From the NCBI RefSeq assembly GCF_900108185.1, contig NZ_FNVA01000004.1:248001-312000 (forward strand): 64,000 nt of DNA. The letters run 5' to 3'. Origin of the DNA: Bryocella elongata (GTDB lineage Bacteria > Acidobacteriota > Terriglobia > Terriglobales > Acidobacteriaceae). Of the stretch, positions 51,907-61,901 are shown piece by piece. Within the stretch, counting starts at the first letter, position 1. The number at the start of each line of letters is the position of its first letter. The notes beneath the pieces are model-generated. The model ran no database searches. It saw nothing but the letters and a program-made list of their open reading frames with translations, and was not told the DNA's origin. The translations under genes were made by a program, and so were the position numbers.

Positions 51907-52884
51907 TTGGACCCGATAACAGACATTTTCAGGACGATGCACGTGACCGCATTCGGTCTGCACAGGTTGGAAGCCACGGCGCCGTGGGGCGTGAAACAGG
52001 AGAATCAGGCCGAAGCAAGAGTCGCGCCTTCCGGCAAGAAGGCTTCCCCCACGGACTTGGCGCACTTCGCGATGCTTTCTCGTGGCAACTGCTGGTTGAG
52101 TGTAGAAGGGATTGCGGAGGCAATTCCGCTCACGGGTGGTGATTGCTTCCTGCTGGCCAAGGGGACGTCGATTGTCTTGAGCGACGGCCCGCGAACACGC
52201 CCCAGGTGGAACTTCCGCGAGATCGGGGCGATGGCCAATGGCAATGTCGCTCACTGCGGCGGTGGTGGCGCTCCGACAACTATCGTTTGTGGCTCCTTGA
52301 GCTTCGATCGCGCCAGCCTGAAGCCGGTCACGCAGCTATTGCCGAGCTTCATTCTGATGAAGGCAGATGAGGCACGCACGATCGCTCTGCACAACACGGT
52401 GCAGGCGCTTGCGTCAGAGATGGCGGAACAGGCGCCGGGATCTGAAGTGGTCGCGACGCGGCTGGCCGAGGTTCTGTTCATCCAGGTACTCCGGGCGCAT
52501 ATCGCGTCGGGATCGGAACGCAGCAAAGGATGGTTGCGTGCGGTGTTTGATCCTCAGATGGGTGCTGCGTTGACTGCTGTTCACGAAAGCATAAGTACGC
52601 CTTGGACGGTTGAATCGCTAGCCGGAACTGCGGGCATGTCGCGTTCGGCATTCGCAGCGCGGTTTAAGGAGCTACTAGGACAAGCACCACTGGAGTATGT
52701 AACCGAGTGGCGGATGCAGAAGGCGATGCAGTTACTCCAGCAGCGCGATAAAAAGCTGATCGATGTCGCCAAGTCGGTGGGATACGAGTCCGATGCTGCG
52801 TTCAGTAAAGCATTCAAGCGGGTTGTCGGGGCGAACCCTGGTGAATATGTAAAGGGTAGTTACCAGGGGCGAGGCGATTTCTGA
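51907..52884 (+). CDS. AraC-family transcriptional regulator with N-terminal cupin
   Basis: About 325 residues from TTG 51907 (GGAGG ends five bases upstream; start MDPITDIF matches sister proteins that open MDPLSD). N-terminal cupin-type ligand domain (FAMLSRGNCWLSVEG, LTGGDCFLLAKG), C-terminal two-helix-turn-helix DNA domain (WTVESLAGTAGMSRSAFAARFKELLGQAP and DVAKSVGYESDAAFSKAFKRVVG). Faces the SDR gene, most likely its activator. Confidence 0.9.
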   Translation: MDPITDIFRTMHVTAFGLHRLEATAPWGVKQENQAEARVAPSGKKASPTDLAHFAMLSRGNCWLSVEGIAEAIPLTGGDCFLLAKGTSIVLSDGPRTRPRWNFREIGAMANGNVAHCGGGGAPTTIVCGSLSFDRASLKPVTQLLPSFILMKADEARTIALHNTVQALASEMAEQAPGSEVVATRLAEVLFIQVLRAHIASGSERSKGWLRAVFDPQMGAALTAVHESISTPWTVESLAGTAGMSRSAFAARFKELLGQAPLEYVTEWRMQKAMQLLQQRDKKLIDVAKSVGYESDAAFSKAFKRVVGANPGEYVKGSYQGRGDF

Positions 52885-53294
52885 GTGGCTGAGGTATTTG
52901 AACGTGGAGGCTTTCGGGTTCTGCGCCGCGAAGGGAGCGACCGCGTCGAGTCGTCATTGAGCCCCAGGCGTGAATCGACAGGGCAGGGCTAAACCTGGAG
53001 CCTGGAGTATTGCCCTATGAAACAAGATGGAGCCTTGAACAGAAGCCTGTGTTGTGGGGCTGGTGCGGGTGTGCATCGCTGCGATCTGCGTTTTTGTTGG
53101 GATTTTGTCTATCAAGGAGGCCAGCGCTATCGGGAGACGGGCCGCAAAAATGAGACGATGGGCGCGACGGAGATTGAGCCGGGGTTCTTATTGACATGCC
53201 TCCGGGCAGCGATCTACAAGGCTCCTGGAATTGATAGATCCACCGAGCTGAAGCCTTCGTGCCGTTGATGCGAGCCGAAGGCTTGGGAGACCCT
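52885..53294. other. 410-bp region before the first propeller gene
   Basis: A small frame at 53017-53268 has no Shine-Dalgarno worth noting and unconvincing composition; not called. A promoter-like TTGACA at 53191-53196 with TCTACA at 53213-53218 (16-bp spacer) could serve the downstream gene. Confidence 0.4.
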
Positions 53295-56200
53295 ATGCTT
53301 TCAAGACGTGGTTGGCTGAAGTTCCTCGCGATTCCCTGGCTTTTCTTCCTGTTGATATGTTCAACGGCCGGTCGAGCTCAAGTGACATACACAACGACGT
53401 GGGTAAGCAACAGCTATTCGACTTACCCCACATATGTAGGGAATGCCATGCGGTCCATGTGGGTGGCGCCGGAGGGAGTTGTCTACACCTCGTCGATGTG
53501 GGACGAAAGCCAGGGCGGTATCAACATCTACCAAAATGGCCAGAAGACGGGCACTATAGGTGCACACGGTGAAACCATGGGCGGAGCCATGAGCGGCGAC
53601 GCCACCGATATCTTCGCTTCGCTGCAGTTCAACACCAGTCTTGGCGGTAGCGGTTATATCGGCCGCTACAACCGGAGTACCGGCACGAGAGACTTGACCT
53701 GGTCGGCGAGTTCGGACACCACCGAGCGGCTTGCGGATGTCATCACTGGCATCGCCGATACGGGCACTCTCGTTTATGTCAGCGACCATCCTGACAACCT
53801 GGTGCGGTGTTACACCACTGCCGGCGTTTGGCAATCGGATTGGACGCTTCCGGATCCGGGCGCCATTGCGGTCGATGCTTCGGGGAACATATGGGTCGCT
53901 CAGAAGAACGAAGGCACGATTCAGGAATTCTCTGCATCGGGGAACTCGCTGAACACTATCAGCATGGGTTCCAGCTCGCGTCCGTCGTCGCTTTACTATG
54001 ACGGCGTCAATCAGCAGTTGATGGTCGGCGACCAGGGGCCGAACATGAACGTCCAGATCTATGGAAGCCTGTCCAGCACGCCAGCGCTTGTGGGCAGCTT
54101 CGGTATGCAGGGCGGGTATCTCGATACGACGACGGGAGTCAAAGGACAGACCGGGAGCCAACGCTTCACGCGTGTCGTCGGCATCGGCAAGGATAGCTCC
54201 GGAACCCTGTACGTCCTCAACAATCCCTGGGGAGGGACCTGGGATCTGGGGCGAAATGGGAAGACCGATCTTCACGCGTACAACAGCTCTGGAGTGCTGC
54301 AATATACGCTGCAGGGCTTGAACTTCGAAGGCAATGCTGCGTTTGACCCCGGTACCGATGGAGCTTACCTGTACAGCGGCCAGGACGTGTACAACGGCAC
54401 GGGAGCAGCAGGCTACGTCGGCAACAGCGTGGATTCGCTCGACTATCCGACGGATCCCCGCGTGGACGTAACCAATAACAGCCGAGGCTTTGATTTCGGC
54501 ATCATGACCAGCGTCAACGGCCATCGCATCCTCGCGTCCGCAGGCCAGAACCCCGATATCTTCCTGTTCTCCTATTTCCCCACAAACCAATACGCGTCGG
54601 TGCCTTTCGGTACTCTTCCGGGCCAGACGACACCGGCGGGTTATACCAACTACTTCAATACGCTGGCGCGTGTGCGGAATGGTTTCTCTCTCGACAAGAA
54701 TGGGGATATCTGGGTGGGGCTGGATAAGACCAACGCGATTACCCACTACCCACTGACGGGCTTCGACGTCAATGGTGTGCCGCTGTACGGAGCACCAACG
54801 ACGACGCCAACGCCATCCACCATCGCGCCTCTCGCCGGCATCGAGTACATTCCGTCGACCGACACGATGATCCTGATGACCGCCAATGGCACCGATTGGA
54901 CCTCGCTGGGTAGCCGGGTCGAGGTGTACCACGGCTGGCTGGCGGGCAACAACACGAATCCCAACCCGGTCATTACCTTGAAGACCTCGCAGAATCCCAA
55001 GGGGCATACGGCGGCGGGAAATTATCTGTTTATCTCGTATGTCCACACGGTGCCCGATATCGACGCGTACAACCTTACGACCGGTGCCAATGATCTGACG
55101 ATGACCAGCGCCAATCCAAATGTGGCTGTGGGCAACGATGTCGACTCGATGTACGGCATCCGGTCTTACCAGGCGAGTAACGGCGACTACCTGGTCAGCA
55201 AAGATAACTACAACGATAACTCGATCATCATTCACAGGATGACGGTGGGCGCGCCAACGCCGGACTTCAGTGTTTCCGCGACGCCAAACTCGCAGACAGT
55301 GGCGCAGGGAAGTAGCGCCACGTACACGACAACGGTCAGCGCGCTGAATGGCTTTACCGGTACCGTGAACCTTAGCGTGAGCGGTTTGCCAGCCGGGGCG
55401 ACAGCAAGTTTCAATCCCGCGTCGGTCACGGCTTCGGGAACCTCGGCGCTGAGCATTTCGACGGCGGCGAACACGACACCGGGTACCTATACCCTGACGA
55501 TTGCAGGCACCAACGGCACGCTGTCGCGCTCGACGACTGTGACGATGATCGTACCCGGACCGCCCGACTTTGGCATCACGGCCAGTCCGAGTTCGCAGGC
55601 GGTGACGCCGGGAAATAGCGCCAACTACACAACATCCATCAGTGCCATGAATGGCTTCACCAGCACGGTCAACCTGAGCGTGAGCGGATTGCCTACCGGG
55701 GCGACGGCTAGCTTCACTCCCACTTCGGTTACTACGTCAGGGAGTGCAACGCTGTCGGTCTCGACAGCGACGACGACCCCAACCGGAACGTACACTCTGA
55801 CGGTCACGGGCACCAGCGGCACGCTGTCTCACGCGGCCACGGTCACATTGGTCGTGGCGACACCGGACTTCAGCATGTCGGCTACGCCGGCGTCTCAGAC
55901 GGTGACGCCGGGCAATAACGCCACGTATACGGCCACCATTGGCGCGTTGAACGGATTCACTGACACGGTGAACCTGAGCGTGAGCGGCCTACCTGCGGGA
56001 GCGACGGCAAGCTTCAATCCGACGTCGGTGGCTGGATCGGGCAGTTCGACGCTGACGGTCTTGACCGCGACCACGACACCTACCGGAACGTATACCCTCA
56101 CGATCGCGGGTATCGACGGTTCCTTGTCGCACTCGGCGACCGTCACGCTGATCGTCAGTGCGTCCACTGGTGGTCTGCCGGCAGGTTGGGCGGACCAGGA

Positions 56201-56726
56201 CATTGGAAGCGTGGGGATTGCCGGCAGTGCGAGCTACAGCAACGGCGTGTTTACGGTGAGCGGTGCCGGGACCAGCATCAGCGGGGCGGCAGATCAGTTC
56301 AACTATGCCTACCAGACCGCAGGCACGAGTCACACCATCACGGCGCGAGTCGTGAGCATGTCCGATACGAACACCGGAGCGCAGGCAGGTGTGATGATTC
56401 GTGAGACGCTTGCCACCGGTTCGACGATGGCGAACATCAACCTCACACCGGCGAACGGCGTCACGTGGCTTGATCGTACCGCTACTGGTGGCACCGCGAG
56501 CAGCAGCAGAACTGCCGGCCTTGTCGCACCGTATTGGATCCGGGTCGTGAGGAATGGGAGCACATTTACCAGCTACTTTTCACCGGATGGAGTGACCTGG
56601 ACGCAACAGGGCACGGTGAGTATATCGATGGCGAGCAGCGTGTACATCGGGCTTGTCGTTAGCAGCCGTAATAGCTCCCAGCTATGCACGGCGACGTTCG
56701 ACAACGTGTCCGTTACTACTCCGTAG
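53295..56726 (+). CDS. Large secreted NHL-type propeller with three Ig-like repeats and a laminin-G-like C-terminus
   Basis: 1143 residues. Signal peptide (WLFFLLICSTAGRAQ), N-terminal propeller (about 30-650) with VDASGNIWVAQKNEGTIQEF-type NHL strands, three tandem Ig-like repeats of about 100 residues each (DNA 55260-56160, ~300-bp period, each opening PDFxxxA and containing TVNLSVSGLP) and a C-terminal DUF1349/concanavalin-like domain (GVMIRETLATGS, YWIRVVRNGSTFTSYFSPDGVTW). Probably binds or senses extracellular polysaccharide. ATG 53295 follows GGGAGA. Confidence 0.8.
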   Translation: MLSRRGWLKFLAIPWLFFLLICSTAGRAQVTYTTTWVSNSYSTYPTYVGNAMRSMWVAPEGVVYTSSMWDESQGGINIYQNGQKTGTIGAHGETMGGAMSGDATDIFASLQFNTSLGGSGYIGRYNRSTGTRDLTWSASSDTTERLADVITGIADTGTLVYVSDHPDNLVRCYTTAGVWQSDWTLPDPGAIAVDASGNIWVAQKNEGTIQEFSASGNSLNTISMGSSSRPSSLYYDGVNQQLMVGDQGPNMNVQIYGSLSSTPALVGSFGMQGGYLDTTTGVKGQTGSQRFTRVVGIGKDSSGTLYVLNNPWGGTWDLGRNGKTDLHAYNSSGVLQYTLQGLNFEGNAAFDPGTDGAYLYSGQDVYNGTGAAGYVGNSVDSLDYPTDPRVDVTNNSRGFDFGIMTSVNGHRILASAGQNPDIFLFSYFPTNQYASVPFGTLPGQTTPAGYTNYFNTLARVRNGFSLDKNGDIWVGLDKTNAITHYPLTGFDVNGVPLYGAPTTTPTPSTIAPLAGIEYIPSTDTMILMTANGTDWTSLGSRVEVYHGWLAGNNTNPNPVITLKTSQNPKGHTAAGNYLFISYVHTVPDIDAYNLTTGANDLTMTSANPNVAVGNDVDSMYGIRSYQASNGDYLVSKDNYNDNSIIIHRMTVGAPTPDFSVSATPNSQTVAQGSSATYTTTVSALNGFTGTVNLSVSGLPAGATASFNPASVTASGTSALSISTAANTTPGTYTLTIAGTNGTLSRSTTVTMIVPGPPDFGITASPSSQAVTPGNSANYTTSISAMNGFTSTVNLSVSGLPTGATASFTPTSVTTSGSATLSVSTATTTPTGTYTLTVTGTSGTLSHAATVTLVVATPDFSMSATPASQTVTPGNNATYTATIGALNGFTDTVNLSVSGLPAGATASFNPTSVAGSGSSTLTVLTATTTPTGTYTLTIAGIDGSLSHSATVTLIVSASTGGLPAGWADQDIGSVGIAGSASYSNGVFTVSGAGTSISGAADQFNYAYQTAGTSHTITARVVSMSDTNTGAQAGVMIRETLATGSTMANINLTPANGVTWLDRTATGGTASSSRTAGLVAPYWIRVVRNGSTFTSYFSPDGVTWTQQGTVSISMASSVYIGLVVSSRNSSQLCTATFDNVSVTTP

Positions 56727-56796
56727 AACCTTCCCGATCCATCGCCGCGATGCATTTGCTGAGACCAGAAGGGCCGCAGGCTTGGTCGAAATCGCG

Positions 56797-56842
56797 AAAA
56801 GGGAGCGTCCATTTCGCATCGCGAGATGGATGCTCCCCTTTT
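56797..56842 (+). terminator. Terminator after the first propeller gene
   Basis: Long stem AAAAGGGAGC(G)TCCATTTCGC with its near-complement ending CTCCCCTTTT; T-rich 3' end. Confidence 0.8.
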
Positions 56843-57047
56843 GCGTTGAGTGATAGCGAGGTCCTCCGAGAGACGACCCGCTCGCCGCGCGGCTTCCGCT
56901 CATTGCGTGTCAGTTTCGTCCCACGCCAAACTGAAACGGCGACATTGCGACGCTTTGGGTCTCGCCACGCCGGCACCGTGCGTCGTAGTGTTCTTGCTGC
57001 AACAGGTGCTGCGAGACTTGAAGCAATCGAATTTCTCTGGAGATGGA
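56843..57047. promoter_or_regulatory. Upstream region of the FlgD/NHL/CBM9 gene with CAGTTT palindrome
   Basis: Intergenic. TCAGTTT-N11-AAACTGA (56910-56934) is a perfect 7-bp inverted repeat and probably an operator. Similar CAGTTTC words occur before uxuA (63224-63271). No other feature seen. Confidence 0.45.
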
Positions 57048-60000
57048 ATGCGCCGTATCGTTTCAATGCTGGGTCTCATGATTCTTGCCGGGGCCATGTG
57101 GCCTCAAAGCGCAAGGTCGTTGCCGTCGGTTCCAGCAGGCATCTCTATTTCATATGAGGCAAGACAGGATGGATGGCTCACGCTTGCCATCGAAGATGAG
57201 CATGGCAGGCGCGTGAGAAATCTGATCGCGGACTATCCGGTGCACCCCGGGCGAAACATCATCACCTGGGATGGAAGCTCGCTCGACGGTGTGGCCTCCC
57301 CTGGTCGCTATCATGTGCACGGCCTGTTCCATCCGAGAAGAATTGCCGCGCACCTGGAGTACTCACTCTACTCGCCGGGGAATCCTCCGTGGCCTACTGC
57401 GGATGGTACGGGCGCGTGGCTCGCAGACCATACCGCTCCGGCCTCCGTCGTCTTTCTTCCTGCGGGCAGCCCCTGGCCGACTCATTCCAGCCAGGCGCAG
57501 ATGTTGCTTGGCGCTCAAGCGGCAGAGGCCGGGCACGCTTTGATGTGGACTGATCTGGACGGGCGGAAGCTCGATGGGATCAAGATTCGAGGCTGGAACG
57601 GCGGCATCGCGCTCGCGCGAGATAGCGGCCCCAATCGCAATCCCGATCACGTTGCGTACACCGTCTATGTCGTCAATCCGAGCCGCGACTTTGGCAGGAC
57701 CGATCCCGGTGCGCTCCAGGTCTTTGCGATTACAAAGTCAGGACTCAAGCCGCTGGAGAAGGTGGTCGGCGGAACTCAGATCCATGATGCGTTTCGGGAA
57801 CTTGTGGGCCTCGCGGCACGTGACGGATTGCTGCTGTTGTCGAACCCCGCGGCTAATGAGATCGTTGCCTTCGATGTGCGCCATGACGCAACGACGCCCT
57901 TTGCGAGGATCAAGCTTCCTGGTCTCGGAGCCGTTGCTTTTGAGCCTGACGGTCACCTGCTTGTGACAACCGATGGCGCCGTGAAGCGCTTCGACGTTGT
58001 GAATGACTGGCATACGTTGGCACTAGCGCACGGGGAGACTGTCGTTCCTGCTTCGTCACTTGAATCGCCGAAGCAGATCATCGAAGACCATGGCGAGATC
58101 TACGTGACGGATTGGGGATCCAGTCACCAGGTAAAGGTCTTCTCTGCCGCAACAGGCGCTCTCTCTCGCATGATCGGCCGTCCTGGCGGCCCGCAGTTGG
58201 GAGCCTATGACGAGCAGCGCATGGCGCACCCCCTGGGCATGGCCATCGATGCCAATGGCGTTCTATGGGTTGCGGAAGAGGACTACCTTCCCAAGCGCAT
58301 CAGTCGCTGGGGCGCGAAGTCTGGCCGCTTCCTCAACGCCTGGTATGGGCCAACGCAATATGGTGGCGGAGGCTTTGCCGATCCGCATGATCTCTACCGT
58401 GCGTACTATCCATCGATCGGCAATCCCGGCAGCATGGGGCTGCTTGAGTTTCGTATCGATCCCGCCACGGGCAACTCTCGCCTCACTGCCGTGCGCTATC
58501 GTTTTCCCGATCCGCAGGACGATGTCATCAGTTATGGCGGCTACACGCCCAGGCCCATCTTCTTTCCTCATGACATGATTCCCGTTGGCTCGCACGGTGG
58601 TATCACTCCCGCGCAGACCTTCTACCATGATGGCCACCAGTACTTCACCGATTCGTATAACACCTACTGGTATAACCAGACGACGGTGACTACTCTCTGG
58701 ATTTTGGAGGACGGGATCTGCCGGCCGATCGCCAGCGCAGGGTGGGTCGGAGCCATGGGAACTCCACATCACTGGACGACGCTCGATCAACCGGAGATCC
58801 GCCGTCGTATCCCACAAGGCAATCCCGACCAGACCTTCTTTATCTGGACCGATCGCAATCACGATCACGCCGTCCAGCCGGACGAGGTTCAGTTTATCCG
58901 CCCCGCTGTGCCTGGCTCGGCGGGCGTAGTTTTTCAGCCCGATCTCTCGATCATCAGCGGTGGCCCGTACCATCTGCCGACAGCGTCGATTGACTCAGCG
59001 GGCGTTCCGGTCTTTGATCTGAGCCAGCTCAAGCTCGTCTCCAGGACCCCAGCTACGGGTGACGTCGCGCTCAGTCCGGATGGCTGGTTCCTCGCCGGTA
59101 TGAGCGGCTACAAGGATGGTCAGTTGCGTTGGACGCTGCCGACGCACGCCTCTTCGGTTCCACCGGTGGGTCCCGGCGATATCCAGGATCCCAAGCGCAT
59201 GCTGGGATATCCGGTGCGTCCTGCTGCGGGCGACGCGGGCTACCTCGTCGCTCGCTACTCATACATGGGGGAGATCTATATCTACACCGTCGATGGTCTG
59301 CTCGTTGCGACCCTCGGCGGCGATACGCGTCAGTCTCCCTTTTGGCCTTATCCTCGGCAGGCGCGTGGCATGGAGATCTCCGGGCTCAGCTTCGAGGCCG
59401 AGCAGTTCTGGCCCTTCATGTTTGGTGAAGATGATGGCAATGTTTACCTCGCTGTAGGGAAGTGGCATACCTCCATCGTGCGCCTTGACGGGCTCGACTC
59501 CATCCAGCGCGTCGATCTTGGCTTCATCGACGTCAGCAAGGAAGAGCTGCGGATGGCCGCACGCCTGCGCGAGGAGTCGCATTCGCGTGAACGACTGATG
59601 TCCGAGGTGCAGGTGCACCCTATGGCGCAGCCGACTTCCGCGTCAGCCGATGCGTGGCCCGCGAAGGACTGGGCCTCTATCGACAAGAGCTCCTCCTTCC
59701 AGCTCGGTACGGATGGCACGAGCCTCGTCGTCGCCCTGCGCACAGAGCAGCCAGATCTTCTTCGAAATTCAGCAGCCGAGTTCCCGTTCGCCTTCACGCA
59801 GGGTGGCGGCATCGATCTGATGCTGCGTGCGATTGGTCCCAGCGATGATCGACACGCCGCAGTCGGCGACCTTCGCCTCTTCGTCACGCGCCGTAATGGA
59901 AAGTTGCTCGCGGTGCTTTACCGTCAGAAGACGGGGACGCCCGGCAACCATGTCACCTTCTCATCCCCCATTGGTGAGGTTGATTTCGCCGATGTCGAGG

Positions 60001-60245
60001 ACGTCAGCGATCACGTCTCACTCACGGCCCATGGAGGCTTCTACGAGTTCTCCGTGCCACTGTCGCTTCTCGGCGTCGATCCCTCTGCTGGCAAGACATA
60101 CCGCGGCGACGTTGGCCTTGTGCTTAGCGATGGCAACCGTGCTCAGGCTCGCGTGTACTGGCACAATAAGGCAGATGCCATGACGGCGGATGTTCCCAGC
60201 GAAGCCCGATTGAATCCCAGCCAATGGGGATTGTTCCGCTTCTGA
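57048..60245 (+). CDS. Secreted FlgD-Ig/NHL propeller with C-terminal CBM9-like domain
   Basis: 1065 residues. Signal peptide (LGLMILAGAMWPQSARS), a FlgD-like Ig domain (about 25-95, LTLAIEDEHGRRVRNLI and PGRYHVHGL), a long propeller region (about 100-880, with DHGEIYVTDWGSSHQVKVF, DANGVLWVAEEDYLPKRIS, DGLLVATLGGD) and a C-terminal beta-sandwich (about 900-1065, VVALRTEQPDLLRN, YEFSVPLSLLG) like CBM9. ATG 57048 follows GGAGA. The SMP-30 gene begins 6 bases after its stop, so the two form a unit. Probably a surface glycan-binding protein; no hydrolase motif seen. Confidence 0.8.
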   Translation: MRRIVSMLGLMILAGAMWPQSARSLPSVPAGISISYEARQDGWLTLAIEDEHGRRVRNLIADYPVHPGRNIITWDGSSLDGVASPGRYHVHGLFHPRRIAAHLEYSLYSPGNPPWPTADGTGAWLADHTAPASVVFLPAGSPWPTHSSQAQMLLGAQAAEAGHALMWTDLDGRKLDGIKIRGWNGGIALARDSGPNRNPDHVAYTVYVVNPSRDFGRTDPGALQVFAITKSGLKPLEKVVGGTQIHDAFRELVGLAARDGLLLLSNPAANEIVAFDVRHDATTPFARIKLPGLGAVAFEPDGHLLVTTDGAVKRFDVVNDWHTLALAHGETVVPASSLESPKQIIEDHGEIYVTDWGSSHQVKVFSAATGALSRMIGRPGGPQLGAYDEQRMAHPLGMAIDANGVLWVAEEDYLPKRISRWGAKSGRFLNAWYGPTQYGGGGFADPHDLYRAYYPSIGNPGSMGLLEFRIDPATGNSRLTAVRYRFPDPQDDVISYGGYTPRPIFFPHDMIPVGSHGGITPAQTFYHDGHQYFTDSYNTYWYNQTTVTTLWILEDGICRPIASAGWVGAMGTPHHWTTLDQPEIRRRIPQGNPDQTFFIWTDRNHDHAVQPDEVQFIRPAVPGSAGVVFQPDLSIISGGPYHLPTASIDSAGVPVFDLSQLKLVSRTPATGDVALSPDGWFLAGMSGYKDGQLRWTLPTHASSVPPVGPGDIQDPKRMLGYPVRPAAGDAGYLVARYSYMGEIYIYTVDGLLVATLGGDTRQSPFWPYPRQARGMEISGLSFEAEQFWPFMFGEDDGNVYLAVGKWHTSIVRLDGLDSIQRVDLGFIDVSKEELRMAARLREESHSRERLMSEVQVHPMAQPTSASADAWPAKDWASIDKSSSFQLGTDGTSLVVALRTEQPDLLRNSAAEFPFAFTQGGGIDLMLRAIGPSDDRHAAVGDLRLFVTRRNGKLLAVLYRQKTGTPGNHVTFSSPIGEVDFADVEDVSDHVSLTAHGGFYEFSVPLSLLGVDPSAGKTYRGDVGLVLSDGNRAQARVYWHNKADAMTADVPSEARLNPSQWGLFRF

Positions 60246-60251
60246 AGGAGA

Positions 60252-61151
60252 ATGCCAGTGCTGACAGGCCGCATACGATGCCTCGCTTCGACACAGGATG
60301 TATGTGGTGAGGGCTGCGTCTGGCACCCTGAACAGAACCTTGTGTTCTGGACAGACATCAACCGCGGCCTGCTTCATTGCTACTCGCTCACGAGCGAAGC
60401 TGTGGAGACCTGGAGCTTCGATCAGCCCGTGACAGCCGTCCTGCTCACGACGCAGGACAATCTCCTCGCGCTCGTGCTTGGAGGCCGCATCGTCCTTTGG
60501 GATACAACGGCGCATCGCGAGACCGCCGTGCTCTTCCGCCTGCCTGGCTGGCCCCGCGTGCGCTGCAATGATGCCCGGGTCGATCCTGCAGGCGTGCTCT
60601 GGTTCGGCACCATGGAGAACAATGTGCGCGCCGACGGAACGACGGCGGAGGTAACCGCTTGGGAGGGCGCGCTCTACTCGTTAGCGTCCGGCGGAACTGT
60701 GACCCAATGGCGCTCCGGCTTTGGCATTACCAACACCATCGTCTGGTCTCCCGGTGGGGAGACGATGTACTTTGGCGACACGCTCGCCAACTGCATCTAT
60801 CGAGGAGCCTTCGATTCCGTCAGGAGTCGCCTCGAAGGCGGCGAGACCTTCTTTGCTGGTTTTCCCCGTGGTCTACCCGATGGTTCCGCCATCGATGCTG
60901 AAGGATATCTTTGGAACTGCCGCTACGGCGGTAGCTGCATCGTGCGCGTGGCCCCGAATGGCTCGATCGACCAAATCATCGAGACACCTGTGCTGAATCC
61001 CACAACCTGCTGCTTCGCTGCGATGGACGCGAGCACGCTGCTGCTGTTCACCTCCGCGGGTGGGGTCGCAGCCAAGGACGGAGCGGAAGGCTCGCTCTTT
61101 TCGCTAGAGACGCGTATGCATGGCCTGCTGAGCACGCGGCTTCGCCTATAA
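60252..61151 (+). CDS. SMP-30/gluconolactonase family protein
   Basis: 299 residues, six-bladed propeller lactonase. Family landmarks: GEGCVWHPEQNLVFWTDI (metal-binding Glu), CNDARVDPAGVLWFGTM (Asn/Asp), ITNTIVWSPGGETMYFGDT and GLPDGSAIDAEGYLWNCRYGG. Hydrolyses aldono- or uronolactones. AAGGAG abuts ATG 60252; the GTG two codons on (60258) has a better 7-base spacing and may be the real start. Converges with the SDR gene: the two stop codons overlap in CTATAA. Confidence 0.88.
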   Translation: MPVLTGRIRCLASTQDVCGEGCVWHPEQNLVFWTDINRGLLHCYSLTSEAVETWSFDQPVTAVLLTTQDNLLALVLGGRIVLWDTTAHRETAVLFRLPGWPRVRCNDARVDPAGVLWFGTMENNVRADGTTAEVTAWEGALYSLASGGTVTQWRSGFGITNTIVWSPGGETMYFGDTLANCIYRGAFDSVRSRLEGGETFFAGFPRGLPDGSAIDAEGYLWNCRYGGSCIVRVAPNGSIDQIIETPVLNPTTCCFAAMDASTLLLFTSAGGVAAKDGAEGSLFSLETRMHGLLSTRLRL

Positions 61152-61901
61152 CCGCACCGCAAGCTGCGCCAGCAGACCCCCGTCCGCACGGTACGAGGCT
61201 CCCGTAATAAATGAGGCCTTCTCACTCAAGAGAAACGCGATCAGGTTGGCAATCTCTTCCGCATGCGCCACGCGCCGGAGTGGATGGCTGTCTCCCCATT
61301 GCTGCAGCGTCTGCTCGAGCGCAGCCACCCCGCCAAACCGTTCTGCCGACGATCGCACCATCGGCGTATCCACCGTTCCGGGCAACACTGCATTCACGCG
61401 GATGTTGTCCTTGGCATGATCGACAGCCATCGCGCGCGTTAATGCCTCGAGTGTCCCCTTGCTGGCCGCGTAGGCTGCGACGCCTTCCTGGCATGCCAGC
61501 GCCTGTACCGACGACACCAGCACGATAGCGCCCCCGCGACGTATCTCAGGGATCGCCGCCTGACAGGCGAGGAACGCGCCCCGTGCATTGATCGCCTGCA
61601 CGAGGTCGTACTCCGCCACCGGCGTTTCCACGACGGAGCCATAGTGCTGGATCCCTGTGCTGTAGACAAGCCAGTCAAGCGGCCCAGTTTCCGTGGCACA
61701 GCGAACAGCAGCCCGAACCTGGACCTCTTCACATACATCGCATTCGATGTACATGCTTGTGGCCGTATCCTGCCCGACCGGGCGGCGGACATCCGCAATC
61801 GTCACGGTCGCTCCCTGGGCCGCCAGGATCGCCGCCGTTGCTTGTCCAATGCCCGACGAGCCGCCGAAGATGAGCGCGTTCTTATTCCGGGTGTCCTGCA
61901 T
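61146..61901 (-). CDS. SDR oxidoreductase, probable mannonate/fructuronate-type
   Basis: 251 residues. Cofactor motif FGGSSGIGQA, catalytic Ser in SSVQALAC, YAASK, VLPGTVDTPM and a final YRADGG block. The ATG lies inside the last codons of uxuA (20-base overlap), so the two are coupled. In UxuA pathways the partner reduces fructuronate to mannonate; that role is inferred from position, since classical UxuB belongs to another family. An upstream 22-codon extension is rejected. Confidence 0.8.
   Translation of the reverse strand: MQDTRNKNALIFGGSSGIGQATAAILAAQGATVTIADVRRPVGQDTATSMYIECDVCEEVQVRAAVRCATETGPLDWLVYSTGIQHYGSVVETPVAEYDLVQAINARGAFLACQAAIPEIRRGGAIVLVSSVQALACQEGVAAYAASKGTLEALTRAMAVDHAKDNIRVNAVLPGTVDTPMVRSSAERFGGVAALEQTLQQWGDSHPLRRVAHAEEIANLIAFLLSEKASFITGASYRADGGLLAQLAVRL

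Noticed and set aside
53017..53268. 83-codon frame before the first propeller gene
   Set aside because: Composition looks random, no Shine-Dalgarno or conserved motif; a promoter-like sequence lies inside it.
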